Positions 18,470 to 26,971 of a stretch of 64,000 nt of DNA are shown here, piece after piece. The translations under genes were made by a program, and so were the position numbers. Below the pieces are notes generated by a model that saw only the letters and a program-made list of their open reading frames with translations, did not search any database and was not told the origin of the DNA. This stretch comes from SCUB01 sp041918675. Its GTDB lineage: Bacteria; Pseudomonadota; Alphaproteobacteria; Rhizobiales; Xanthobacteraceae. The DNA lies in assembly GCA_041918675.1 (NCBI GenBank), contig JAYRVF010000014.1, forward strand, positions 640,213 to 704,212, given 5' to 3'. Each line of letters opens with the position of its first letter. Within the stretch, counting starts at the first letter, position 1.

Positions 18470-18790
18470 GCGGGACAAGAGGCCCGCCAGCCGCCAAGGG
18501 CGAGAGGCCAGAGCATCTCTCTCAAGGGATGCGCCACTTGAAGGCCTCGCGCTCCTTGCAACCGTGATCGGCAGCCGGAGGCGAACCGGCGCACCCCGCG
18601 CTCAACGGGGGACGCGACTTAAAGCAACGACGGAGCGGGCTTTTTTGGACTCTGCCGACTTTCCACCAGTCGGCGCGGGCTACCGAAGAGGCTTGTCCTT
18701 CATTGCCAGGCGTGCGGACGGGACCTTCCCATCCAATCCACGGCAGCACAGTCGGGTTTGAAATCCCGCTCCGTCGCGCCTCCATCGCGT
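18470..18790 (+). promoter_or_regulatory. Structured 5' leader of ornithine decarboxylase, speF-motif candidate
   Basis: The 632 bases between 18231 and 18864 hold no gene, but 18470-18790 is rich in stems. A perfect 12-bp long-range helix pairs 18628-18639 (CGACGGAGCGGG) with 18765-18776 (CCCGCTCCGTCG). Inside it GCCGACT at 18654-18660 pairs with AGTCGGC at 18668-18674. Before it are GCCGG-N7-CCGGC and CCCCG-N7-CGGGG hairpins and an AGGCC/GGCCT helix. A T6 run follows at 18641. A long conserved leader called the speF RNA is known upstream of alphaproteobacterial ornithine decarboxylase genes; gene context and fold fit it, but I cannot run the covariance model. It probably tunes decarboxylase expression to polyamine or precursor levels. 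Confidence 0.62.
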
Positions 18791-18863
18791 GACGGCGCCG
18801 GGGCCGAGCCCGACGCCATTGGACGGTTCGCCGTCCCCTGAGCCGTTACTTGGGGAGGTTCCC

Positions 18864-20006
18864 ATGACCGACCGCATCCGCGAATTCCTCCGCGCTCGCC
18901 GTCTCGAGGGACGCGACACCGAACCGTGCCTGGTCGTCGATCTCGGCGTCGTGCGCGAGAACTATGCCGCCTTCGCCAAGGCGCTGCCGGACAGCCGCGT
19001 GTTCTACGCCGTCAAGGCGAACCCGGCGCCGGAGGTGTTGAGCCTGCTCGCCTCGCTCGGCTCCTGCTTCGACACCGCCTCGGTGGCCGAGATCGAGATG
19101 TCGCTGGCCGCCGGCGCGACGCCGGATCGCATCTCCTATGGCAACACCATCAAGAAGGAGCGCGACATCGCGCGCGCCCACGCGCTCGGCATTCGCCTGT
19201 TCGCCGTCGACTCGACCGCGGAAGTGGAGAAGATCGCCCGCGCCGCTCCCGGCGCGAAGGTGTTCTGCCGCATCCTGTACGATTGCAGCGGCGCCGAATG
19301 GCCGCTGTCGCGCAAGTTCGGCTGCGATCCGGAAATGGCGGTGGAGGTGCTCGACCTCGCCAAGAAGCTGGGCCTGGAGGCGCACGGCATCTCGTTCCAT
19401 GTCGGCTCGCAGCAGCGCAAGGTGAAGGCGTGGGACCGCGCGCTCGCGATGGCGGCGACCGTGTTCCGCGACTGCGCCGAGCGCGGCATCAACCTTTCGA
19501 TGGTCAACCTCGGCGGCGGTTTCCCGACGAAGTACCTCAAGGACGTGCCGCCGGTGGTGCAGTACGGCCGGGCGATCTTCCGCGCCTTGCGCAAGCATTT
19601 CGGCAACGCGATCCCGGAGACGATCATCGAGCCGGGCCGCGGCATGGTCGGCAATGCCGGCCTGATCGAGGCCGAGGTCGTGCTGATCTCGAAGAAGAGC
19701 GACGAGGACGAGGTGCGCTGGGTCTATCTCGACATCGGCAAGTTCGGCGGTCTCGCCGAGACGATGGACGAGTCGATCCGCTATCCGATTCGTACCCCGC
19801 GCGACGGCGGCGAGATGGCGCCCTGCGTGCTGGCCGGCCCGACCTGCGATTCGGCCGACGTGATGTACGAAAAGGCGCCGTACATGCTGCCCGTTTCGCT
19901 CGAGATCGGCGACAAGGTGCTGATCGAGGGAACCGGGGCCTATACGGCGACCTATTCGTCGGTGGCCTTCAACGGTTTCAATCCGTTGAAGACGTATCAC
20001 ATCTGA
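18864..20006 (+). CDS. Type III PLP-dependent ornithine (lysine/ornithine) decarboxylase
   Basis: 380 residues from the ATG at 18864, with GGGGAGG nine bases upstream; an upstream in-frame start at 18789 would lie inside the leader and is rejected. The alanine-racemase-like barrel carries the PLP lysine in FYAVKANPAP (Lys about 51), the phosphate-binding NLGGGFP, EPGRGMVGNAG, and the C-terminal CDSADV motif whose Cys donates to the active site of the partner subunit. It decarboxylates ornithine to putrescine. The homospermidine synthase 2.3 kb downstream would use that putrescine. A structured leader precedes it. Confidence 0.93.
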   Translation: MTDRIREFLRARRLEGRDTEPCLVVDLGVVRENYAAFAKALPDSRVFYAVKANPAPEVLSLLASLGSCFDTASVAEIEMSLAAGATPDRISYGNTIKKERDIARAHALGIRLFAVDSTAEVEKIARAAPGAKVFCRILYDCSGAEWPLSRKFGCDPEMAVEVLDLAKKLGLEAHGISFHVGSQQRKVKAWDRALAMAATVFRDCAERGINLSMVNLGGGFPTKYLKDVPPVVQYGRAIFRALRKHFGNAIPETIIEPGRGMVGNAGLIEAEVVLISKKSDEDEVRWVYLDIGKFGGLAETMDESIRYPIRTPRDGGEMAPCVLAGPTCDSADVMYEKAPYMLPVSLEIGDKVLIEGTGAYTATYSSVAFNGFNPLKTYHI

Positions 20007-20038
20007 TCGCTCCGCGATCGGGCCACATCTGATCGTCG

Positions 20039-20061
20039 CGGGAGCCGGTACGCCGGCTCCC
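20039..20061. terminator. Strong stem-loop after the decarboxylase gene
   Basis: GGGAGCCGG pairs with CCGGCTCCC around a short TACG loop, 33 bases after the decarboxylase stop. There is no U-run on the plus strand (CTCCTCAA follows), so it is either a 3' mRNA-stabilising hairpin or an imperfect terminator. Confidence 0.5.
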
Positions 20062-20124
20062 CTCCTCAACCATTCCGGCCAGGACTGGCAACGCGCGGAT
20101 CGTCCGCGCGGGGAACCTTACGCC

Positions 20125-20721
20125 ATGAAGAACGCCGTTCACATCGACCGCGCCGCGGCGCACTTCGCCATCCGCGCCGAACGCGCCGCCGACATGGCCG
20201 CGCGCGAGGCCCTGCTCGACGCCTGCTTCGGCGCGAACCGTCACGCCCGCACCTGCCATCGCCTGCGCGAGGGTCGCGAACCGGCGCGAGGCCTCGCCTT
20301 CACCGCGACGCGGCAGGGCCGTCTCGTCGGCACGCTGCGGCTCTGGGACGTGACCGCGGGCGACCGGCCGGCGTTGCTGCTCGGCCCGCTCGCGGTCGCG
20401 CCGTCGCTGCGCAAGCTCGGCATCGGCGCCGCGTTGATGCGGGCGGCGATCGCGACGGCCCGTGCGCGCGGCCATCGCGCGATCGTTCTCCTCGGCGACG
20501 CGCCTTATTACGCCCGCTTCGGCTTTTCAGCCGAGGCCGCGCGCGATCTCGTGCTGCCCGGACCGTTCGAGCGCGACCGCCTGCTCGGCCTCGATCTGGC
20601 GCAAGGCGCGCTCGCCGGCGCGGCCGGTTGCGTGCGCGCGACCGGCGAGCGGCAAGGCCCGCGCGGCGCCGGCCGACGACCGGGGACGAAGACGGGACGA
20701 ACCACCCCGCGCGCGGCTTGA
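20125..20721 (+). CDS. GNAT family N-acetyltransferase
   Basis: 198 residues. The GNAT core (about 14-150) shows LLLGPLAVAPSLRKLGIGAA, in which the R/Q-x-x-G-x-G/A acetyl-CoA loop is represented by RKLGIG, and the later segment VLLGDAPYYARFGFSAEAA typical of the YhbS/COG3153 branch. The last 45 residues are Arg/Gly-rich and look disordered. The substrate is unknown; its place between putrescine and homospermidine genes makes a polyamine or amine acceptor possible but unproven. It starts 118 bases after the decarboxylase stop. Confidence 0.82.
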   Translation: MKNAVHIDRAAAHFAIRAERAADMAAREALLDACFGANRHARTCHRLREGREPARGLAFTATRQGRLVGTLRLWDVTAGDRPALLLGPLAVAPSLRKLGIGAALMRAAIATARARGHRAIVLLGDAPYYARFGFSAEAARDLVLPGPFERDRLLGLDLAQGALAGAAGCVRATGERQGPRGAGRRPGTKTGRTTPRAA

Positions 20722-20791
20722 TTTGACCGACGGAACGCGGCATTGCTGGCGGCCGATCCGCCCGGCGATGCCGCCGTTCACCGAGGTAATC

Positions 20792-21181
20792 ATGGCCCGT
20801 CGACTGATTTCTTCCGGTTCCCCTTTCGAAAAGATCGCCGGCTACAGCCGCGCCGTGGTCGAGGGCGATTTCGTCTTTGTCGCCGGCACCACCGGTTATG
20901 ATCCCTCGACCAAGGCGATGCCGGCGGACGCGGGCGCGCAGGCCCGCAACTGCTTCAAGGTGATCGAGGCCGCGCTTACGGAAGCGGGCCTCGCCCTCGC
21001 CGACATCGTCCGCGCCACCTATTACGTCACCGACATCAAGGACGCCGACGCCGTGTTCGCGGTGACCGGCGAAATGCTCGGCGACATCCGTCCGGCGGCG
21101 ACGCTGGTCGCGGTCACCGCGCTCTACAAGAGCGAAATGAAGGTCGAGATCGAGGTCACCGCCATGCGCCGCTCGGCGTGA
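20792..21181 (+). CDS. RidA family protein (enamine/imine deaminase family)
   Basis: 129 residues from the ATG at 20792, chosen for its GAGG seven bases upstream and for the family N-terminus (RLISSGSPFEKIAGYSRAVV). Central blocks VFVAGTTGYDPST and DIVRATYYVTDIKDADAVF are typical. In canonical RidA a conserved Arg near the C-terminus binds the substrate carboxylate; here the matching segment reads LYKSEMKVEIEV with Lys, so it probably belongs to another Rid subgroup. It may clear reactive enamines made by PLP enzymes such as the nearby decarboxylase. Confidence 0.88.
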   Translation: MARRLISSGSPFEKIAGYSRAVVEGDFVFVAGTTGYDPSTKAMPADAGAQARNCFKVIEAALTEAGLALADIVRATYYVTDIKDADAVFAVTGEMLGDIRPAATLVAVTALYKSEMKVEIEVTAMRRSA

Positions 21182-21235
21182 GCGACGACCTCGCGCGGGA
21201 AAGCACCGGGCGCCCACGGAAGGAATTCCGCCGCG

Positions 21236-22252
21236 ATGGCGAACGACGAAAAGGATCACGCGCGCGACCATATGCATGACCACATGCACGACCACGCGCG
21301 CGACGGGACACAAGGCCACGCGCCGGACCATGATCATGTCCACGGCCACGTCCATGGCCAAGGTCACGGCCACGCGCCGCGCGATTTCGGCAAGGCCTTC
21401 CTCGTCGGCATCATCCTCAACACGGCCTTCGTGGCGATCGAGGCGGCTTACGGATTTCTCTCCGGCTCGATGGCGCTCATCGCCGATGCCGGACACAATC
21501 TATCCGACGTTCTGGGACTTCTGATCGCTTGGAGCGCGAGCCTGGCCGCGCGTCGCCCGCCGACGGCACGCTTTACCTATGGCTTGCGCAAGACGTCGAT
21601 CCTGTCGGCGCTCGTCAACGGCTTCCTCACGCTCCTGGCCGCCGGCGCGATCGCGGTCGAGGCGGTCCAGCGGCTGTCCTCGCCCGAACCCGTCGCCGCG
21701 GCGACCATCGTCGTCGTGGCTGCGATCGGAACCGCGATCAACGGCTTCACCGCCTGGCTGTTCATGGGCGGGCGCGAAGCCGACCTCAACGTGCGCGGCG
21801 CCTATCTGCACATGGCCGCCGACGCGGCGGTATCGCTCGGCGTCGTGGTGTCGGGCCTCGCCATCATGGCGACCGGCTGGAACTGGCTCGATCCCGCCGT
21901 CAGCCTCGCGATCGTCGCGGTCATCATCGCCTCGGCCTGGGGGCTCATCCGCGAAAGCGCGGCGATGTCGTTCGCCGCCGTGCCGACATCGATCGATCCG
22001 GCGCGGGTGCGCGCTTTTCTCGCGGCGCGCCCGGGCGTCGCCTCGCTCCACGACCTGCACATCTGGCCGATCAGCACGACGGAAACGGCGCTCACCGCCC
22101 ACCTGGTGATGCCCAGCGGCCATCCCGGCGACACGTTCCTGCTCGACACCGCCCGCGAGTTGCTCGACCATTTCCAAATCGGCCATGCGACGTTGCAGAT
22201 CGAGCTGGCGCCGCGAGCCGGCTGTGCGCTGGAGCCGGATAACGTGATCTGA
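21236..22252 (+). CDS. Cation diffusion facilitator (DmeF/ZitB/CzcD type)
   Basis: 338 residues. A cytoplasmic N-terminus of about 47 residues is densely packed with His and Asp (DHMHDHMHDHARD, HDHVHGHVHGQGHGHAP). Six membrane helices follow; helix II carries ALIADAGHNLSDVLGL (HxxxD zinc site) and helix V MAADAAVSLGVVVSG. The C-terminal cytoplasmic domain contains SLHDLHIWPISTTETALTAHL. It exports Zn2+, Co2+ or Ni2+ using the proton gradient. The strong ribosome-binding site AAGGA precedes the ATG. It belongs with the other His-rich metal genes of this region. Confidence 0.93.
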   Translation: MANDEKDHARDHMHDHMHDHARDGTQGHAPDHDHVHGHVHGQGHGHAPRDFGKAFLVGIILNTAFVAIEAAYGFLSGSMALIADAGHNLSDVLGLLIAWSASLAARRPPTARFTYGLRKTSILSALVNGFLTLLAAGAIAVEAVQRLSSPEPVAAATIVVVAAIGTAINGFTAWLFMGGREADLNVRGAYLHMAADAAVSLGVVVSGLAIMATGWNWLDPAVSLAIVAVIIASAWGLIRESAAMSFAAVPTSIDPARVRAFLAARPGVASLHDLHIWPISTTETALTAHLVMPSGHPGDTFLLDTARELLDHFQIGHATLQIELAPRAGCALEPDNVI

Positions 22253-22368
22253 CGCGGGGGCGATCGCGTCCGCCGGACTTGATTTTGCCGCCCATTTGTC
22301 GTTTGAAACCGCGCGATCACGCGGCGCTTCGCCGACCGCCACCGCCTTTTTTCCGGAGACCCTCGATC

Positions 22369-23805
22369 ATGACCCAACCCGCCCGGCCCGTGCACGCCAA
22401 GATCACCGGCCCGATCGTGATGATCGGCTTCGGCTCCATCGGCAAGGGCACGCTGCCGCTGATCGAGCGTCACTTCGAATATGACAAGTCGCGCTTCGTC
22501 ATCATCGACCCGGAAGACGCCGACCGCGCCATCGCCGACCAGCATGGCGTGCGCTTCATCCATCAGGCGGTGACGAAAGAGGACTATCGCCACCTGCTCA
22601 CGCCGCTGCTCACGCAGGGCGGCGGCCAGGGCTTCTGCGTCAACCTGTCGGTCGACACATCCTCGCTCGCGATCATGGAGCTTTGCCGCGAGCTCGGCGC
22701 GCTCTACGTCGACACCGTGGTCGAGCCGTGGAAGGGCTTCTATTTCGACAGCAAGCTCGGCCCCGAGGCGCGCACCAATTACGCGCTGCGCGAAACCATT
22801 CTCGCGGCCAAACGCGCGAACCCGGGCGGGCCGACAGCCGTGTCCACCTGCGGCGCCAATCCCGGCATGGTGTCGTGGTTCGTCAAGCAGGCGCTGCTCA
22901 ACATCGCCAAGGACACCGGGCTGAAAGTCGCCGAGCCGAAAACCCGCGAGCAATGGGGGCTGCTCGCGCGCGAGCTCGGCGTCAAGGGCATCCACATCGC
23001 CGAGCGCGACACCCAGCGCTCGCGGAAGCCGAAGCCGATGAACGTGTTCGTCAACACCTGGTCGGTCGAGGGCTTCGTGTCGGAAGGCATGCAGCCCGCC
23101 GAGCTCGGCTGGGGCACGCATGAAAAGTGGATGCCGGATAACGCCCGCAAGCACAAGAGCGGCTGCGGCGCGGCGATCTATCTGCTTCAGCCCGGCGCCA
23201 ATACGCGCGTGCGCTCCTGGTGTCCGACGCCGGGGCCGCAATACGGCTTCCTCGTCACCCACAACGAGTCGATCTCGATCGCCGACTATTTCACGCTGCG
23301 CGACGGCGACAAGGTCGTCTACCGCCCGACCTGCCATTATGCCTATCACCCCGCGAACGACGCCGTGCTGTCGTTGCACGAGATGTTCGGCGCGACCGGC
23401 AAGATGCAGGACGACTGGCACATCCTGGACGAAAACGAGATCGTCGACGGCATCGATGAACTGGGCGTGCTGGTCTATGGCCACGCCAAGAACGCCTATT
23501 GGTACGGCTCGCATCTGTCGATCGACGAGACGCGCGATCTCGTGCCCTACCAGAACGCGACCGGCCTGCAGGTCTCCTCCGCCGTGCTTGCCGGCATGGT
23601 GTGGGCGCTGGAGAATCCGAACGCCGGCATCGTCGAGGCCGACGAGATGGACTTCCGCCGCTGCCTCGAGATCCAACTGCCCTATCTCGGGCCGGTCAGC
23701 GGCTATTACACCGACTGGACGCCGCTCACCGGCCGTCCCGGCCTGTTCCCCGAGGACATCGACCAAGGCGATCCCTGGCAGTTCAAGAACGTGCTGGTGC
23801 GCTGA
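22369..23805 (+). CDS. hss: Homospermidine synthase
   Basis: 478 residues from the ATG at 22369, the family length (477 in Blastochloris viridis). The NAD fold VMIGFGSIGKGTLPLIERHF opens the protein; further diagnostic blocks are NLSVDTSSLAIMELCREL, STCGANPGMVSWFVKQAL, GKNAYWYGS-like AKNAYWYGSHLS and AGIVEADEMDFRRCLE. The enzyme joins two putrescines (or putrescine and spermidine) in an NAD-dependent reaction to sym-homospermidine, a main polyamine of many Hyphomicrobiales. With ornithine decarboxylase upstream the cluster covers the route from ornithine to homospermidine. Confidence 0.97.
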   Translation: MTQPARPVHAKITGPIVMIGFGSIGKGTLPLIERHFEYDKSRFVIIDPEDADRAIADQHGVRFIHQAVTKEDYRHLLTPLLTQGGGQGFCVNLSVDTSSLAIMELCRELGALYVDTVVEPWKGFYFDSKLGPEARTNYALRETILAAKRANPGGPTAVSTCGANPGMVSWFVKQALLNIAKDTGLKVAEPKTREQWGLLARELGVKGIHIAERDTQRSRKPKPMNVFVNTWSVEGFVSEGMQPAELGWGTHEKWMPDNARKHKSGCGAAIYLLQPGANTRVRSWCPTPGPQYGFLVTHNESISIADYFTLRDGDKVVYRPTCHYAYHPANDAVLSLHEMFGATGKMQDDWHILDENEIVDGIDELGVLVYGHAKNAYWYGSHLSIDETRDLVPYQNATGLQVSSAVLAGMVWALENPNAGIVEADEMDFRRCLEIQLPYLGPVSGYYTDWTPLTGRPGLFPEDIDQGDPWQFKNVLVR

Positions 23806-23814
23806 CCGGCGAAA

Positions 23815-24834
23815 TCACAGCGCGAGCAGACCCGCTTCGCCATTCTCCAGCGCGAACGCAAGGCGCGAGCCGCGCGCGTTCCAGGAGAGCGCGGTAACGG
23901 CGGCGCCGGACGCCTCGCGCAGCGAAATGTCCGCCCCGTCGGGAAGACGCACCAGCCGCGTGAGCCCGTCGCCATAGCCGGCGATCAGCACGGGCTCCTC
24001 GGGATGGCAGGCGACCGCCGTCAGCCCCGAATCGTTCGGCGGCGCGAGAATGGCCGGCTGCTTGCCCATCGGCCCGTCCTTGCTTTGAAACGGCCAGCAG
24101 ATGACTTCGGCCGCGCCCGAGGAGGCGAGCCATTTGCCGTCCGCGGACCATGACAGCGATTTCACCCGCGCCGGATAACCCGTCATGCGCATGTTCCGGC
24201 CGTCCGCGAGCCGCCAGCCGTGCAGCGCCGGCTCCTGCATCGAGGTGACGAGAAATTTGCCGTCGGGGCTGAAGTCGACGCCGAGATGGGAGCCCTTCCA
24301 CTCCAGGAATTGCGGCGCGCCCGCCATGTTCGGAAACCAGAGCGTCACGCCATTGTAATGCGCGACGGCGAGGCGGAACCCTTTCGGCGCGAAGGCCAGG
24401 CCGCCGATCGACGACGGCAGGTCGAGCGACTTCACCTCGCCCTTGGCCGTGCGCACGAACGCGGTCTTGCCGGCCGACCAGGCGAGCGCGCCGTCGCCCT
24501 GAAGCGCGACCGTATCGATCCAGCGACGCTTGGGATCGGTGGCCAGCGTCTCGCTCGCGCCTTCGGCGGTAACGCTCACCACGCGCCCGTCGTCGCCGCC
24601 GCTGACGACACGCCGCCCGTCGCTGGCCGAGCACAGGATCGCGCCCCCGTGCAGCGGCATGCGTTTGGTCGCGCCGTCCGGGCCGACGAGGGTGACCGCT
24701 TCCTCCTCGCCGACGAAGGCCGCGACATCGCCGAGATGCCAGATCGCGCCTGCGGGCCCCTCCAGCGAAAACATCCGCACGCGATCGGCCAGGGTCTGCG
24801 CTACTTGCGAGGTTGGGCTCACCTGGTCATCCAA
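23815..24834 (-). CDS. WD40-repeat protein linked to zinc genes
   Basis: 339 residues forming a single beta-propeller with repeated segments ending in WSADGKWLASSG-, FSPDGKFLVTSM- and WNARGSRLAFAL-like strands. No signal peptide or catalytic motif is seen. The gene follows the CobW-type GTPase on the same strand with a 38-base gap, and this WD40/CobW neighbourhood recurs next to zinc import genes in alphaproteobacteria. A scaffold role in zinc delivery is inferred from context only. It converges with hss at a distance of nine bases. Confidence 0.85.
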   Translation of the reverse strand: MDDQVSPTSQVAQTLADRVRMFSLEGPAGAIWHLGDVAAFVGEEEAVTLVGPDGATKRMPLHGGAILCSASDGRRVVSGGDDGRVVSVTAEGASETLATDPKRRWIDTVALQGDGALAWSAGKTAFVRTAKGEVKSLDLPSSIGGLAFAPKGFRLAVAHYNGVTLWFPNMAGAPQFLEWKGSHLGVDFSPDGKFLVTSMQEPALHGWRLADGRNMRMTGYPARVKSLSWSADGKWLASSGAAEVICWPFQSKDGPMGKQPAILAPPNDSGLTAVACHPEEPVLIAGYGDGLTRLVRLPDGADISLREASGAAVTALSWNARGSRLAFALENGEAGLLAL

Positions 24835-24872
24835 TGCTCGTGGGATTCTTGGAAAGCGCGTCGGTTCCGCCT

Positions 24873-25943
24873 TCAGGCGAGACAGGATTCAAAGCCCCAG
24901 CGAATGGCGTCCTCGGGCAGGTCGCGGCCGATGAACACGACGCGGCTCTCGCGCGCCTCGCCTTCTTTCCACGGCCGCTGATGGTCGCCGTCGAGCATCA
25001 TATGCACGCCCTGGAACACGTAACGCCGCTCGTCGCCCTTGAACGACAGGATGCCCTTCGAGCGCAGGATCTTTTGCCCATCGCGCGCGACCAGCGCCTG
25101 CAACCAGGCGAGAAACTTCTCGGCGTCGACCGGCCGATCGGCGCGCAGCGCCAGCGATTGCATCTCCTCGTCGTGATAATGCTTCAGCCCGCCATGGCCT
25201 TGGCTTTCGTGATCGTGGCCATGCGGGTGGCCGTGAGCGTGATCATGATCATGGTGATGATCATGGTCGTAGTGATGACCGTGATCGCCGGCGAGAAAGT
25301 CCGGCTCGATTTCGAGGATGCGATCGAGGTCGAAGGCCTTGCGCTCCAGCACCTCGGCGAGCGCCACCTGGCAGCGTTCGCTGCGATGCAGGCGCGCGTA
25401 GGGATTGAGGCCGCGAATGCGCGCCTCGACCTCCGCGATTTCGCCGCCGTCGACGAGGTCGGTCTTGTTGAGCACGATCACGTCGGCGAAGGCGATCTGG
25501 TTCTTGGCCTCGGGCGCGTCCTTGAGGCGCTGGCTCAGCCATTTCGCGTCGGCCACGGTCACCACCGCGTCGAGCGCGGCGTGGCGGCGGATGTCCTCGT
25601 CGACGAAGAAGGTCTGCGCCACCGGCGCGGGATCGGCGAGCCCCGTGGTCTCGACGATGATGGCGTCGAATTTGCCCTTGCGTTTCATCAAGCCGTTGAT
25701 GATGCGCACGAGATCGCCGCGCACCGTGCAGCAGACGCAGCCATTGTTCATCTCGAACACTTCCTCGTCGACGCCGACGATGAGGTCGTTGTCGATACCG
25801 ATCTCGCCGAATTCGTTGACGATGACCGCGTATTTCTTGCCGTGCGGTTCGCTGAGAATGCGGTTGAGCAGCGTCGTCTTGCCGGCGCCGAGATAGCCCG
25901 TCAGGACGGTGACGGGAATCTTCTCGCTGGTGGAAATCGTCAT
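24873..25943 (-). CDS. CobW/COG0523 family GTPase, probable zinc metallochaperone
   Basis: 356 residues. Walker A GYLGAGKTTLLNRIL (about 16-30), the metal motif CVCCTVRGDL (CxCC, about 69), GTPase motifs NEFGEIGID and VLNKTDLVDGGE (NKxD), then a histidine loop (about 228-268; HYDHDHHHDHDHAHGHPHG), and a C-terminal CobW_C domain. COG0523 proteins of this layout deliver zinc to target enzymes under zinc limitation (ZagA/ZNG1 type). Position next to znuCB and a Zur box supports zinc rather than cobalt. The start is separated from the znuB stop by 153 bases with no recognisable gene. Confidence 0.92.
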   Translation of the reverse strand: MTISTSEKIPVTVLTGYLGAGKTTLLNRILSEPHGKKYAVIVNEFGEIGIDNDLIVGVDEEVFEMNNGCVCCTVRGDLVRIINGLMKRKGKFDAIIVETTGLADPAPVAQTFFVDEDIRRHAALDAVVTVADAKWLSQRLKDAPEAKNQIAFADVIVLNKTDLVDGGEIAEVEARIRGLNPYARLHRSERCQVALAEVLERKAFDLDRILEIEPDFLAGDHGHHYDHDHHHDHDHAHGHPHGHDHESQGHGGLKHYHDEEMQSLALRADRPVDAEKFLAWLQALVARDGQKILRSKGILSFKGDERRYVFQGVHMMLDGDHQRPWKEGEARESRVVFIGRDLPEDAIRWGFESCLA

Positions 25944-26096
25944 GAAGTCTCCGGGGGGCCAAGGGGGCGGCGGCGCGGCTCGCGCGCATATTCCATATAG
26001 GGATATTGGGCGGCCGGGCGAAGCCTGGAAAGGGGCAAAGGCCGCCGATTTTCGCGCAGGTCCATGCGCCCGGCGAATTGCCGCCGCGCCCCGCGG

Positions 26097-26966
26097 TCAG
26101 GCCTCGAGATGCCGGCCGGGAAAGACCTTGCGCGCGAGCCCGCCCACCGGCCCGAACAGCACCGCGACAAGATAGATCGCCGCCGCGACCAGGATGATCG
26201 CCGGGCCGGAGGGAATGCGCGTATGAAACGACAGGATGAGGCCGGCATAGCCCGAGACGATCGCGGCGAGGATCGCCGCCACGATCATCGAAAACACGTC
26301 GCGCGCGAAGAAGCGCGCGATCCCGGCCGGCAAGATCATCAGCCCGACGGCGAGCAGCGTGCCGAGCGCGTGAAAGCCGTTGACGAGGTTGACCGCCACC
26401 AGCGCGAGAAAGAGAAGATGCGCCGGCGCGCCCGCCCGGCTCACCGAGCGCAGGAACAACGGATCGACGCACTCCATCACCAGCGCGCGGTAGATGAAGA
26501 CGAGCACCACCAGCGACACCGTCGCGTTGAAGGCGATCACCATCAGCGCGGCGTCGTCGAGCGCGAGCACGTTGCCGAACAGGACGTGCAGGAGATCGAC
26601 ATTGGTGCCGTTCAACGAAATCAGCGTGACGCCGACCGCGAGCGAGACGAGATAGAACGCGGCCAGCGAGGCGTCCTCCTTCAGCTCGGTGACGCGCGCG
26701 ACGACGCCGGCTGCGATGGCGACGGCGAAGCCGGCGACGAGACCGCCGACGGTCATGGCGAACAGATTGAGCCCGGAGACGAGATAGCCGATCGCCGCTC
26801 CCGGCAGGATCGCGTGCGCCATGACGTCGCCGGCGAGGCTCATGCGGCGCAGCATCAGGAACACGCCGATCGGGCCGCCGCCCAGCGCCAGCGCGAGAAT
26901 GCCGGCGAGCGCCCGGCGCATGAACTCGAACTCGATGAAGGGCGAAATGAAAAAATCGTACAGCAT
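26097..26966 (-). CDS. znuB: Zinc ABC transporter permease
   Basis: 289 residues from the ATG at 26966 (MLYDFFISPFIEFEFM). About eight membrane helices of the ABC-3 family, with RRMSLAGDVMAHAILPGAA (the cytoplasmic EAA-like loop) and LGTLLAVGLMILPAGIARF. It forms the inner-membrane channel for Zn2+ (or Mn2+) uptake with ZnuC. It starts five bases after the znuC stop, so the pair is co-transcribed. No znuA binding protein is found nearby. Confidence 0.93.
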   Translation of the reverse strand: MLYDFFISPFIEFEFMRRALAGILALALGGGPIGVFLMLRRMSLAGDVMAHAILPGAAIGYLVSGLNLFAMTVGGLVAGFAVAIAAGVVARVTELKEDASLAAFYLVSLAVGVTLISLNGTNVDLLHVLFGNVLALDDAALMVIAFNATVSLVVLVFIYRALVMECVDPLFLRSVSRAGAPAHLLFLALVAVNLVNGFHALGTLLAVGLMILPAGIARFFARDVFSMIVAAILAAIVSGYAGLILSFHTRIPSGPAIILVAAAIYLVAVLFGPVGGLARKVFPGRHLEA

Positions 26967-26971
26967 GGCCG

